A DNA stretch of 64,000 nucleotides from Denitrificimonas halotolerans. GTDB lineage: Bacteria; Pseudomonadota; Gammaproteobacteria; Pseudomonadales; Pseudomonadaceae. Location of the stretch: assembly GCF_034259425.1 (NCBI RefSeq), contig NZ_JAXIVU010000004.1:1-64000 (forward strand). Reading direction: 5' to 3'. A program made the translations under genes and the position numbers. Every line of letters starts with the position of its first letter. Positions within the stretch are counted from its first letter, which is position 1. Positions 1-7,213 of this stretch are shown piece by piece. Below the pieces are notes generated by a model. That model saw only the letters and a program-made list of their open reading frames with translations, searched no databases and was not told where the DNA came from.

Positions 1-111
1 TACATCGAGGTGTTTTATAATCGCCGTCGCAGACATAGTCATTTAGGCCAGTTATCACCGGCGGATTATGAAGAAAGAGAACGTCTCAACGAGGCAGCTG
101 AGTGTCTATGA
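1..111 (+). pseudogene. IS3-family transposase OrfB, C-terminal fragment
   Basis: The reading frame enters from the left edge of the window and stops at TGA 109-111. It encodes 36 residues that include YNRRRRHSHLG and LSPADYE, the characteristic C-terminal end of IS3-family (IS150/IS3 group) DDE transposases that follows the last catalytic acid. The rest of the element lies outside the window, so I cannot say whether the transposase is complete. No clear terminal inverted repeat was recognised after the stop. It sits directly beside umuDC relics, which fits an insertion or deletion hot spot. Confidence 0.85.
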
Positions 112-204
112 AACTGTGGGAAGTCCAAATGACAGCCCGATTATTTCTAAAATATCGCGCAAATCTCGTATTCAGGCATTTACCCAAATGGCATTCTGAT
201 GCCT

Positions 205-422
205 GATCGGTCTGTGAGGGTAGGGCATGGCGATATTGTTATTGCTGGCTTTCATGGTGAGCTGACTGTCAAGGAGCTAGAGCTGAAGCCGGTTACGCGC
301 CTGATACCGCGTAATAAAGCCTATCAACCCATTGATGTGCTAGAGGGGGCGAGCTAGATATCTTTGGCGTTTTCATCAGCGTGGTGTGCAATATGCATCG
401 TGAATTATCAGTGAAGCTATGA
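205..422 (+). pseudogene. umuD: umuD relic (C-terminal half, frameshifted)
   Basis: Translation from 205 gives DRSVRVGHGDIVIAGFHGEL and continues with TVKELELKPVTRLIPRNKAY, the C-terminal peptidase region of UmuD, the SOS-induced accessory subunit of DNA polymerase V. The N-terminal half with the cleavage site and catalytic serine is missing. Near 350 the frame breaks at a TAG; in the next frame the normal ending LDIFGVFISVV resumes and runs to TGA 420-422. That stop overlaps the ATG of the umuC relic (ATGA), the usual umuDC arrangement. One deletion plus one frameshift make it non-functional. Confidence 0.8.
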
Positions 423-538
423 ATAGTGTGTTTGCACTTGTCGACTACAATAATTTTATGCCAGCTGCGAAAAGCTATTTAGCCCAGATTGAAAGAGTGT
501 CTCGATAGTGGTTTTGTCCAATCACGATCTGAGGGGGA
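419..538 (+). pseudogene. umuC: umuC relic (N-terminal start, frameshifted and truncated)
   Basis: The ATG at 419 opens MNSVFALVDYNNF, the start of the Y-family polymerase UmuC. One T appears to be missing after this. In the shifted frame YASCEKLFSPD follows, then a stop, and a further in-frame patch VVLSNHD (518-538) matches the conserved VVLSNNDG block. Homology ends there, so only about the first 40 residues of a roughly 420-residue protein survive. The catalytic acids and the rest of the polymerase are lost. Confidence 0.8.
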
Positions 539-923
539 AACCGTTAGTCAACTCTGTAGAGTTCCTGCCACCTTCTCGGCTGTTCTGGAGCAGACGTTTT
601 AAACCTTCAAAAGGAAATTTAATCGCAGTAGAAGTGGGCAGCGGTATGAAATAGGCATTTGCAACAAAAGATCTAGAGCTGGCCGGTCGATTTTTTGAAG
701 GCTTCCCGCTGCTGATCGGGTCGAAGGGATGGCCGGTCGAGCCAGCGCAAACCCTCTCTAAAGTACACTTATTGATAGTAGCCAGTTTTACTTGACCACT
801 ATACAATCTGCCACGTAATACACTGTGTGCGTTGCCAAACCGAGAACACTCGCACGTTTGATTTAGGCTGCGATTTTTATCGGGAGCTACGTTTTCCGAC
901 TTGCATAAAAAGGAAAAAGCTCT
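539..923. other. Gap with no recognised gene
   Basis: No reading frame here is recognisable. The plus strand has a short frame to a TAG near 650 and the minus strand has an open frame over 522-806, but neither resembles a family I know. The 10-mer GGCCGGTCGA occurs twice in direct orientation, at 681-690 and 731-740. The stretch lies between the umuC relic and a distinct gene with its own ribosome binding site, so it is probably leftover DNA from rearrangement. Confidence 0.4.
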
Positions 924-1436
924 ATGAGAACATCCATCGCACTCATACTTGCGCTGCTGTCGCCTGTCAACGCTTGGTCACAGCTCTCGAACAGTCCGAT
1001 CCCTGATTTCACGGCAACTGTGCTCACAGGGGAAAAAGTCAGCGCTGCTCAGTTGATCGGCCAGCCAACGATCCTGATCGTCACCCCAAGCACCGATGCC
1101 GCGAATAGCACCCGTCTATGGGTTGAAGCACTTCGCAAGAATATCGACCAGACACAGGTGCGGATCAGGGATGTGCTAGCTATCGACCTGCCGTTCTTCA
1201 TGAGTGAGGAAGACGCAATTGGTCGGGCCAAGGAGAAGATCCCAGCGCGCTACCAAGACCAGACTTGGGTCTTGAACGAGTCGAGCCTTGAGGACGCTTT
1301 GAACATCCCGCGCAATAGCGCCAAGGCATTTGTGTTCGTGCTCGACGCAAAGGGTGCTGTCATTGCGCGCGTCGAAGGTGAACCGGACGATACGAAAGTC
1401 CTCGAGGTCGAAAAAGCGGTTCGCTCGACCGAGTAG
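924..1436 (+). CDS. Secreted thioredoxin-fold (redoxin-like) protein
   Basis: A 170-residue protein preceded by a good ribosome binding site (AAGGA upstream of the ATG). Residues 1-19 form a signal peptide (MRTSIALILALLSPVNAWS), so it should be exported to the periplasm. The mature part begins with IPDFTATVLTGEKVSAAQL and a TILIVTPST strand, as in AhpC/TSA-redoxin or YtfJ-like folds, but there is no CxxC pair and no peroxidatic cysteine in the usual place. The gene is more G+C-rich than the core genes, which suggests acquisition. Its substrate and role cannot be deduced; the family call rests on fold-like pattern only. Confidence 0.55.
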   Translation: MRTSIALILALLSPVNAWSQLSNSPIPDFTATVLTGEKVSAAQLIGQPTILIVTPSTDAANSTRLWVEALRKNIDQTQVRIRDVLAIDLPFFMSEEDAIGRAKEKIPARYQDQTWVLNESSLEDALNIPRNSAKAFVFVLDAKGAVIARVEGEPDDTKVLEVEKAVRSTE

Positions 1437-1440
1437 GGCG

Positions 1441-1470
1441 ACCCTATACCGTCTTGACGGTATCGAGGGT
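1441..1470. repeat. Imperfect palindrome after the redoxin-like gene
   Basis: Just after the stop of the redoxin-like gene, ATACCGTC and GACGGTAT form a perfect 8-bp dyad with a TT centre, flanked by ACCCT and AGGGT arms with two unpaired bases on one side. There is no T tract, so it is a weak candidate for an intrinsic terminator. It could equally be an operator left from a deleted promoter. Confidence 0.35.
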
Positions 1471-1563
1471 TTATGGATACGACTGCACGTCTGGCCACAT
1501 AGTAAGGGGGCTTCGGCTATCTCGAGAGAAAACTCTATACGCCTCACGGTGTGTGGGCGTCGG

Positions 1564-1810
1564 CTAGATGCTAGCGATCAATCTACTTGCATTTGGAGTG
1601 ATGGGGGCAACTTTCTGGGCTGAGATGCTCTGAATCCCTGTCACCGCCGCTGGCATCAGCCATTGGGGGCGCTGTTGGCCCGTTTCAACCACCAAATAAC
1701 GAATCATCCACTGACTGTTTGTCGTTAAAATAAAATGCTTTGCTTGCTGCAAAATCGACATCAGAAGCATGAATGGCAAAGCCTTCTAAATCTTTCAGTG
1801 TATGCAACAT
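1564..1810 (-). pseudogene. PRC-barrel domain protein, frameshifted
   Basis: Read from ATG 1808-1810 on the minus strand the frame gives MLHTLKDLEGFAIHASDVDF and then KAFYFND. Near 1725-1735 the frame must shift by one base to continue as QWMIRYLVVETG and QWLMPAAVTGI, ending at 1564. Together these two halves match the start of a stand-alone PRC-barrel protein, where the usual pattern is FYFDDxxWxIRYLVVDTG. PRC-barrel proteins of this kind are often stress-associated and occur next to general stress genes. The frameshift and early end make it a broken gene. Confidence 0.7.
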
Positions 1811-1892
1811 GATGTATTTATTCTTCAGATTAAAGAAAGCGCAGACAATAAATCATTGCCGCGCAAATAGGGTCAGCGTAGTCGGACGTCTG

Positions 1893-2210
1893 CTAGCGGT
1901 GGTCGTGCAACCGCCCGAGCGTGCTGTCCAATAGGTGGGTTAGCTTTTGCGCTGCGCCATGGACTGCCTGCTCCAACGTCGCGGCGTGTTCCGTCACAGC
2001 TACCGGCTGCAGACCTTCGAGACGCGCCTCCATCATACAGCGCTGGTCGTGCTGACCGTTCTTGTTGCCGTTCTCGTCACTCAGATGAACTTCCACCCGA
2101 GTGATATGTTCGCTGAAACGCTCCAGGGCTTGCTCGACCATGTCGGCCACCTGCGCAGCAAGCGCCTCGGTGCCGTTGATGTGGGCGTCGGTGTTGAGTT
2201 GGATTTTCAT
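1893..2210 (-). CDS. HPF/RaiA-like ribosome-associated protein
   Basis: A 105-residue protein related to hibernation-promoting factor and RaiA (sigma-54 modulation family), which bind the 30S subunit and keep ribosomes inactive in stress or stationary phase. It starts MKIQLNTDAHINGTEALAAQ, has a helix with VEQALERFSEHITRVEVHLSDENG, and ends with a second helix QAVHGAAQKLTHLLDSTLGRL, matching the beta-alpha-beta-beta-beta-alpha order of the family. The start is supported by AGGAG just upstream. It lacks the long C-terminal dimerisation domain of long HPF. It lies between two broken genes, and being intact it may still work. Confidence 0.8.
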   Translation of the reverse strand: MKIQLNTDAHINGTEALAAQVADMVEQALERFSEHITRVEVHLSDENGNKNGQHDQRCMMEARLEGLQPVAVTEHAATLEQAVHGAAQKLTHLLDSTLGRLHDHR

Positions 2211-2544
2211 GGGTTTCTCCTATGGACTCTTGGAACGCACGCGGTGTCAGTGACGAAAACTCGCCGCCACGCCGGTACGAGATGGTATGCGCTTGGTCGG
2301 ATCGATGCGCTCGCTCAAAGCGTCGCTCTGGCCGGCTAGGCTAGCTAGATTGAGTGTAGAGGGGCGTGTGTGGTCTTCATGTTGCTTCCTCTTGTGATGC
2401 CTTTGCCCTAGCGCGCGGGGACTGGTTTGACTTCGCGTGGGCTGGTTAAACCGGAAGCACACCGGCAATGTTTGCAACGACGTCGGCAGGCACATGGTTC
2501 TTGACCAGGGCCGCAACCAGCAAATCGTCTAAGACAAGTGTACA

Positions 2545-3004
2545 GTGATCGAGCGGTGATGTGATGAATAAAGTAAATGAGCGCGCCGATACCACCGTTC
2601 GTTAGCACGACGCCAAAAGCCACCGTCAGGCTCGGAGTGGATTCCGCTGCGCCGCGAATGATGCGTAGTACGACCAGAAAATAAGTGAATACATCGGCGG
2701 AAATGCCGAGCACAACCTGCGTGACGCGGTCGCACATGAAGTTTCGCAGGATGCAGGAGGTGTATTGGCTGGAGGCTAGCGTCACTAGCACCATCAAAAA
2801 TGTGACGCCCATCACGCTCATCATCGAGCCGACGGTGGTGGACAACACCCCGCGTGCACCCACCGCGCCAACACCAAACAGACGCGGCCAGTGAGACATC
2901 CACTGCTGTCTACAGGTGGCGTCGACTTGAAGCAAGGCCACCGCGACCGCAAGACTCCCCGTTACAATCAGCGAGGGCAAAAATCAAAAACTGCCCCGTA
3001 GGTT
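2545..3004 (-). pseudogene. DUF2254 membrane protein, N-terminal remnant
   Basis: On the minus strand the translation shows FLPSLIVTGSLAVAVALLQVD, then GARGVLSTTVGSMMSVMGVT, LASSQYTSCILRNFMCDR and GALIYFIHHITARSL, the N-terminal transmembrane region of DUF2254 proteins (normally over 400 residues). The codon at 2984-2986 is TGA where the family usually has tryptophan (SFWFLP), so the first residues are cut off by a nonsense change. Homology ends near 2545. A different frame then carries DDLLVAALVKNHVPADVVAN to a stop at 2446-2448, apparently the tail of another gene joined by deletion. Function is lost. Confidence 0.7.
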
Positions 3005-3076
3005 GTTTTAGAGTTGTTTGAGTGTGTTCATAAATTAACATTCACCTTTTGTAGGCTAATTAAAGTGAGACGTTTC

Positions 3077-3955
3077 TCACCTACCGGTTGGTTGCAACGA
3101 AACATCAGCTTTTGCCCGGACCTCCGCTAGCGCTGCGCAAAAACAGACACTGAATACGCAGACGCAGCTTGAGAGATAAATCCACAGTAGAAACGCCATG
3201 ATACCGCCTAAGGCTCCGTAGAGAGCATTGAAACTCGAGAAGTGGATCCCGTATAGCAGAAACAGCCACTCGCCAATCGAGATCAAAAGCGTCGCGGCCA
3301 GCGCGCCAAGCCAGACTTCGGAAAATCGGGTGGCCCGGCTTGGGGCTAGCCGGTAAATCATGAGCAAACCGTAGAACAAAACCAGCCACGGAATGAGTTG
3401 GAAAATCATGGTAAACATCCAGTCGGGAAATCCGAATCGAGTGGTGAGCCATTCTTGGAACATCCGTGCTATCCCTGGCAGCAAGATGCCGATCAACACA
3501 GCGCTCAACGTGATGCCGAGTAGGGCAAGGCTTTTCAATGGCAACTTCCACCAATTATAAGTTGGCGAATACCAGAGACGGTTCGTGGTCCGGATCAACA
3601 TACCCAGTAATTGCAGCGCACTCCATAGCAAAAATGGAACCGCCGCCAGACTGATCTGGCCGCGGGCCGCCAGCATGCCGCCAATGGCCGTCACCGCAGA
3701 GTATTCCTGTTCATCGGTCAGGGGTATGTAATGATTGACCCACTGCACGACCGCCTGCGTCGCCACCTCGCGCTCGACGAACAGCGAACCGGCGGTCACC
3801 AGTAGGGTGACCAGAGGCAGGACTGATAACAGCAGGTGATAAGCAAAGGCGGCGGCAGCCTCGTTGCCATCTGCTTCCACCCAGCGTGCGCAAGTGCGGC
3901 AGATAACTCGCCACGCGGTGGATTGCTTAATTTTGAGCAATAATTTCCACATCAT
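3077..3955 (-). CDS. YihY/BrkB-family inner-membrane protein
   Basis: About 292 residues with six hydrophobic segments. The N-terminal signature DGNEAAAAFAYHLLLSVLPL, and later ARGQISLAAVPFLLWSALQL and YGALGGIMAFLLWIYLSS, are typical of the YihY/virulence factor BrkB (UPF0761) family. Its molecular function is not established; older ribonuclease BN annotations for this family were wrong. An upstream GTG (3973) is in frame, but ATG 3955 gives the usual start. The protein looks complete, unlike most neighbours. It is one of the more G+C-rich genes of the accessory region. Confidence 0.8.
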   Translation of the reverse strand: MMWKLLLKIKQSTAWRVICRTCARWVEADGNEAAAAFAYHLLLSVLPLVTLLVTAGSLFVEREVATQAVVQWVNHYIPLTDEQEYSAVTAIGGMLAARGQISLAAVPFLLWSALQLLGMLIRTTNRLWYSPTYNWWKLPLKSLALLGITLSAVLIGILLPGIARMFQEWLTTRFGFPDWMFTMIFQLIPWLVLFYGLLMIYRLAPSRATRFSEVWLGALAATLLISIGEWLFLLYGIHFSSFNALYGALGGIMAFLLWIYLSSCVCVFSVCFCAALAEVRAKADVSLQPTGR

Positions 3956-3973
3956 TTTTTCACTGGCCAGCAC

Positions 3974-4096
3974 TCATCGAACCGTTTGTAAAAGTGTTGC
4001 TTCGACTTGGAGCAATACTTTCATCTTTGTTCGGCGTTTGCTGAGTTTGAACCCTTCTCTAGGCGATATTTGGAAGTCTTGGAAATTGATTGTCAT
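3974..4096 (-). CDS. Short ORF, possible N-terminal remnant of a PPK2-like kinase
   Basis: A 40-residue frame with a clear ribosome binding site (AAGGA, 6 bases before ATG). It encodes MTINFQDFQISPREGFKLSK followed by RRTKMK. The pattern F-x-I-x-P-x-x-G-F-K-L at the start is reminiscent of polyphosphate kinase 2 proteins. The normal kinase body, including any Walker motif, is absent, and the frame ends after a short unrelated-looking tail. If the resemblance is real this is a deletion relic; it may also be a chance frame. Confidence 0.3.
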   Translation of the reverse strand: MTINFQDFQISPREGFKLSKRRTKMKVLLQVEATLLQTVR

Positions 4097-4430
4097 AGTG
4101 TTCCTTTTGGTCAGCAAAGCCATTGTAAAAATTCCAGGCTGTTTTTGGTTTCTACGTCGGCAGTTTGTTGGGCTTGACCGGACGCAGCGAGGGAGTGGTC
4201 GTTTTGAGGTGGTTTCTGGATTCATTTAAGGTTAATAGTAGTTCTATTTAACGAGAAAAGTACAAGAAATGACCAAAATAGGCGTTTCCGCAGTAGATCA
4301 GTGTTAAGTCCGATTTGCTGTGAGCTCGCGCCCCTTTGGTTCTGGGACTGCTCGAACGTTCTTATGCTCCAACTCTTCGTACAGTTTATGCACTCGAACA
4401 AAGAGCTGTGACGTTGACATCCTCCCCGAT

Positions 4431-4721
4431 CTAAAGGAGGGGGATTCCTACTGCTAGACGGCCATGCTCGGCCGCGAGAATGTGACGTGCCGCGTTGATA
4501 TCGCGATCGTGGGTGACACCACACCCACTGCACGTCCATTCTCTTATTCCAAGTCCTGCGATACCTTTCGGCCTCGACTCGGGCAAACTGCCGCAACTCG
4601 AACAGGTTTGGGTGGTGTATGCCTCGTCAACTTCCTTAAAAACAATGCCTGCGTGAGCGCATTTATAGTCCAACATTGTTTTTAATTGACCCCAGCCAGC
4701 ATCCAACACTGACTTGGCCAT
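4431..4721 (-). pseudogene. tnpB: TnpB C-terminal fragment (copy 1)
   Basis: The minus strand encodes the last 96 residues of TnpB, the RNA-guided nuclease of IS200/IS605 elements. Visible are the target nucleic-acid-binding zinc ribbon (TCSSCG then CSGCG) and the RuvC-III block THDRDINAAR. The N-terminal two thirds, including RuvC-I, are deleted. The fragment is nearly identical to the C-terminus of copy 2 at 15.4-16.2 kb, with differences such as NILAAGH changed to HILAAEH. It cannot act as a nuclease. Confidence 0.9.
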
Positions 4722-5052
4722 CCCATGCTCACTTGGTCTTTGTTACTAAGTACCGAGGTGCTGTGTTCAACAGTCAACACCTAAAATCGCTTGAAAGTAT
4801 TTTTAGCGGTGTGGGCGTGAGTTTTGAGTCAGAATTGGTTGAATTTAATGGCGAAGCTGACCACGTGCACCTTCTGGTAAACTTTCCTCCCAAGGTTTCT
4901 GTATCACGCTTAGTAAATAGCTTGAAAGGCGTACCAAGCCGCCGACTTAAACAAATGCATTATGGAGTCCGAGTTACTATGCTGGCAGCGTAGGCGGAGC
5001 GCCTATTGCAGTGATCCGGCAATACATTGAGCGGCAGACAAAATCCCTGTAG
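4722..5052 (+). pseudogene. tnpA: IS200/IS605 TnpA transposase, truncated and frameshifted
   Basis: The plus strand encodes HAHLVFVTKYRGAVF and later FNGEADHVHLLVNFPPKVSV, the HUH (HVH) region of the Y1 single-strand transposase. The first residues are missing because the deletion joins this gene to tnpB. Near 4960 the frame shifts: in the alternative frame ALWSPSYYAGSVGGAP and VIRQYIERQTKSL run to TAG 5050-5052, the standard C-terminus. The shift falls in the segment with the catalytic tyrosine helix, so the enzyme is inactive. Confidence 0.85.
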
Positions 5053-5260
5053 GGTTGCAGAAGCAATTCTCGCTATCCATTCGGACTTAAGAATATTGCC
5101 TCTGTATATATTTTTGTTTAGCCATAAATCGCACCGGATATTCTATACTGACATTTAATAATATATTATAATTTAATCTGTTTCGTGTTGAGAAGTGCTT
5201 AGTTTGCATCGACTTGCATGTTTGTTTAAACAAGAATTGACTGACTTAAAAGAGGTGGCA

Positions 5261-5788
5261 ATGTCTCAGAAGGTTTTAACACCACAAGCAGCACAAGCGT
5301 TATTGGCTAAGGGGGCTATCTTGGTCGATATTCGTGGTGCTGATGAATATGCTCGAGAGCATATTGCAGAGGCGCACAACAGGCCGATGGATGTGTTAAA
5401 CAGCCAAGGTCTGTTAACTCATGATGCCACTGCTGTGATTTTTCACTGTAACTCAGGTAATCGCACGCTCATGAATTCAAAGGTTTTAGAAAGCTGCGCC
5501 AGTTGTGAGGTTTATATTTTAGAAGGCGGTATAACTGGTTGGAAAAAAGCAGGGCTGCCAGTGGTAAAAGATGCTTCACAACCATTGGAATTACAGCGGC
5601 AAGTACAAATTGGTGCAGGCTCCCTAGTTCTTCTTGGAGTGATTTTAGGAAGTTTCATCTCGCCTGCTTGGTATGTTTTATCAGGTTTTGTAGGTGTAGG
5701 GCTGATTATGGCTGGTGTGACTGGTTTCTGTGGTTTGGCACGTATTTTGATGAAAATGCCTTGGAATAAAAAAACCTTGCATAATTAG
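5261..5788 (+). CDS. Membrane-anchored rhodanese-like protein
   Basis: A 175-residue protein. Residues 1-110 form a rhodanese (sulfurtransferase) domain with VDIRGADEYAREHI and the active-site loop HCNSGNRT, with C63 as the likely persulfide-forming cysteine. Residues 120-165 contain two membrane segments (SLVLLGVILGSFI and SGFVGVGLIMAGVTG), a DUF2892-like tail that ends GLARILMKMPWNK. The protein may transfer sulfane sulfur at the inner membrane. ATG 5261 is chosen because AGAGGTGG lies just upstream; an upstream GTG at 5195 has no such site. A bidirectional terminator follows. Confidence 0.85.
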   Translation: MSQKVLTPQAAQALLAKGAILVDIRGADEYAREHIAEAHNRPMDVLNSQGLLTHDATAVIFHCNSGNRTLMNSKVLESCASCEVYILEGGITGWKKAGLPVVKDASQPLELQRQVQIGAGSLVLLGVILGSFISPAWYVLSGFVGVGLIMAGVTGFCGLARILMKMPWNKKTLHN

Positions 5789-5802
5789 TTGCTATGTTTA
5801 TA

Positions 5803-5834
5803 AAAAGGCAGGCCTCTGAAGGGCCTGCTTTTTA
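5803..5834. terminator. Bidirectional intrinsic terminator
   Basis: GCAGGCC (5808-5814) and GGCCTGC (5822-5828) form a perfect 7-bp stem flanked by A tract on the left and TTTTT on the right. It lies between the convergent rhodanese and cobS genes and can end transcription from both sides. Confidence 0.85.
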
Positions 5835-6602
5835 TAAGGCGAGTGCTACTAGTAATAGGGTTTCTTGAAGTTCTACCGCTGCTCCTAAAGTGTCGCCGGT
5901 ATAACCGCCTAGACGTTTTTTTAATATGGCTCGATATGCAAACAACACTGCAAACCAGATGCTAAATAGGAATAAGGCCTTGGCTTGTAGCAGAGGAACG
6001 GTCAGCACTGCAAGTATGAAACTCATCAGTGCAAACTTACTGAGGCTAGCAGCACTTTGGGTTTGCGTAACCATGCCTTGTTTTCGTACATAAGGTGTGC
6101 AGGCCATTAAACCAATAATGCCAGATCGTGCGAGCATTGGGATCAATAATAAACTTGCAAATAAAAAGCTGAGGTTGTCTTGAGTTTGGCTTAGCAGCGC
6201 AGTAATTGCAGCGAATTTAACCAGTAACACTACGATCATGGCTGCTACTGCCATAGCACCGACCCGTGGATCTTTCATGATTTCTAGAGTGCGTTCATGA
6301 TCACCGAGCCCCCCCACCCAAGCATCAGCCATATCAGCGAGACCGTCTAAATGCATAGCGCCGGTAAAATACACCCAAAGTGCCAGTACGAGTGCACCAA
6401 CCAAAAAAACTGAAGCTTGTGGGTTGTAATAGAAGCATAGCTTGATAAGCCCCACTAAAAACACACCAAGAATGGCGCCAACTACTGGATAAAACCATAA
6501 GGCGGCTCGCTGTACTTCGCTGTCTATGCGTTTTAAATAGGGACCGGGTATACGGCTTAAAAAAGTCAGAGCAAACCAAAAAGCCCAATAATAAGTACTC
6601 AC
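5832..6602 (-). CDS. cobS: Adenosylcobinamide-GDP ribazoletransferase (cobalamin synthase)
   Basis: A 256-residue integral membrane enzyme that joins adenosylcobinamide-GDP to alpha-ribazole (phosphate) in the last steps of cobalamin assembly. The family signature MHLDGLADMADAWVGG with the Asp-rich motif is at about residues 82-97, followed by ERTLEIMKDPRVGAMAV. Five to seven hydrophobic segments follow, as expected. It is the last gene of cobT-cobC-cobS; its start overlaps the end of cobC by 4 bases, showing translational coupling. Confidence 0.95.
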   Translation of the reverse strand: MSTYYWAFWFALTFLSRIPGPYLKRIDSEVQRAALWFYPVVGAILGVFLVGLIKLCFYYNPQASVFLVGALVLALWVYFTGAMHLDGLADMADAWVGGLGDHERTLEIMKDPRVGAMAVAAMIVVLLVKFAAITALLSQTQDNLSFLFASLLLIPMLARSGIIGLMACTPYVRKQGMVTQTQSAASLSKFALMSFILAVLTVPLLQAKALFLFSIWFAVLFAYRAILKKRLGGYTGDTLGAAVELQETLLLVALAL

Positions 6603-7213
6603 AGTTCAGTGCCATCCATACTTTCAAGGCTGAGCCACTGCTGTGGCTGGCCTTCATACTCCACATCGATTACTTTAAAACTCATTACGGCAGCATAAGG
6701 CAAACTTAATTTGTTTATGGCACTAGGGGTGAGCTCGAGTAGGTGTTGTGCCAGCATACGCATGACACCACCATGGGTGACCATAAGTATGCGTTGACCT
6801 TGATAGTTAATAAGTGCCTGTTGCCAAGCAAGCAGCGTGCGTTGTTGTAGAGCTTGCGTTGGTTCCCCTTGCGGAGCACAGAAATGCATTGGATCTTGCC
6901 ACATGGCGCTGATGCTTTGTTCGGCCATGATTTTATCTACGTGTTGATTTTCCCATTGCCCAAAATGAATTTCAGTTAGGTTTGGCTCGATTTGTAATGG
7001 GATATTGCGTTCCGTAGCCAATAGTTCTGCAGAGGTTCTACAGCGCAGCAGTGGGGAGGTGATGATGTGTTGCCAATGCAGGTCTAAACCTTGGATGCGT
7101 TGCTTGAACTGTTCGATGCCACGCTCAGTAAGAGGGTGATCGGTTTGTCCGCGAAACACACGTCCACCTTCAGGCTCACCATGGCGTATCAAATCAATGT
7201 AAGTGGTGATCAT
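6599..7213 (-). CDS. cobC: Alpha-ribazole phosphatase (histidine phosphatase family)
   Basis: A 204-residue phosphoglycerate-mutase-like phosphatase. The N-terminal LIRHGEPEGG places the catalytic histidine at H11, and a second histidine is in MVTHGGVMRML at about 147. Its usual role is removal of phosphate from alpha-ribazole 5'-phosphate or from the cobalamin phosphate. The assignment as CobC rather than a generic phosphatase rests on the position between cobT and cobS with 4-base overlaps at both ends. Confidence 0.9.
   Translation of the reverse strand: MITTYIDLIRHGEPEGGRVFRGQTDHPLTERGIEQFKQRIQGLDLHWQHIITSPLLRCRTSAELLATERNIPLQIEPNLTEIHFGQWENQHVDKIMAEQSISAMWQDPMHFCAPQGEPTQALQQRTLLAWQQALINYQGQRILMVTHGGVMRMLAQHLLELTPSAINKLSLPYAAVMSFKVIDVEYEGQPQQWLSLESMDGTEL

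Larger units (their letters stand above)
4414..5095. mobile_element. IS200/IS605-type element, copy 1 (internally deleted)
   Basis: This element has divergent tnpA (plus) and tnpB (minus) remnants. Its tnpB-side end is TTGACATCCTCCCC followed by a hairpin (4421-4451). Its tnpA-side end has an imperfect hairpin just after tnpA and the block CTCGCTATCCAT (5069-5080). An internal deletion near 4721 removed the 5' parts of both genes, leaving about 680 bp of an element that is normally about 1.7 kb. Both ends are still present, so it could be mobilised only by an intact TnpA elsewhere. Exact left boundary is approximate. Confidence 0.75.

Noticed and set aside
522..806. 94-residue open frame on the minus strand
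   Set aside because: No family resemblance, no ribosome binding site recognised, and it lies over relic DNA including the end of the umuC fragment. Kept as a gap, not a gene.
2247..2516. 89-residue frame on the minus strand
   Set aside because: It begins in the wrong frame of the DUF2254 region. Only its last third may be the tail of a small broken gene, listed as a finding.
4222..4596. 124-residue frame on the minus strand
   Set aside because: It runs through the right end of IS605 copy 1 in another frame than tnpB, so it is a shadow. A short patch near 4300-4410 may be the end of a former gene but could not be named.
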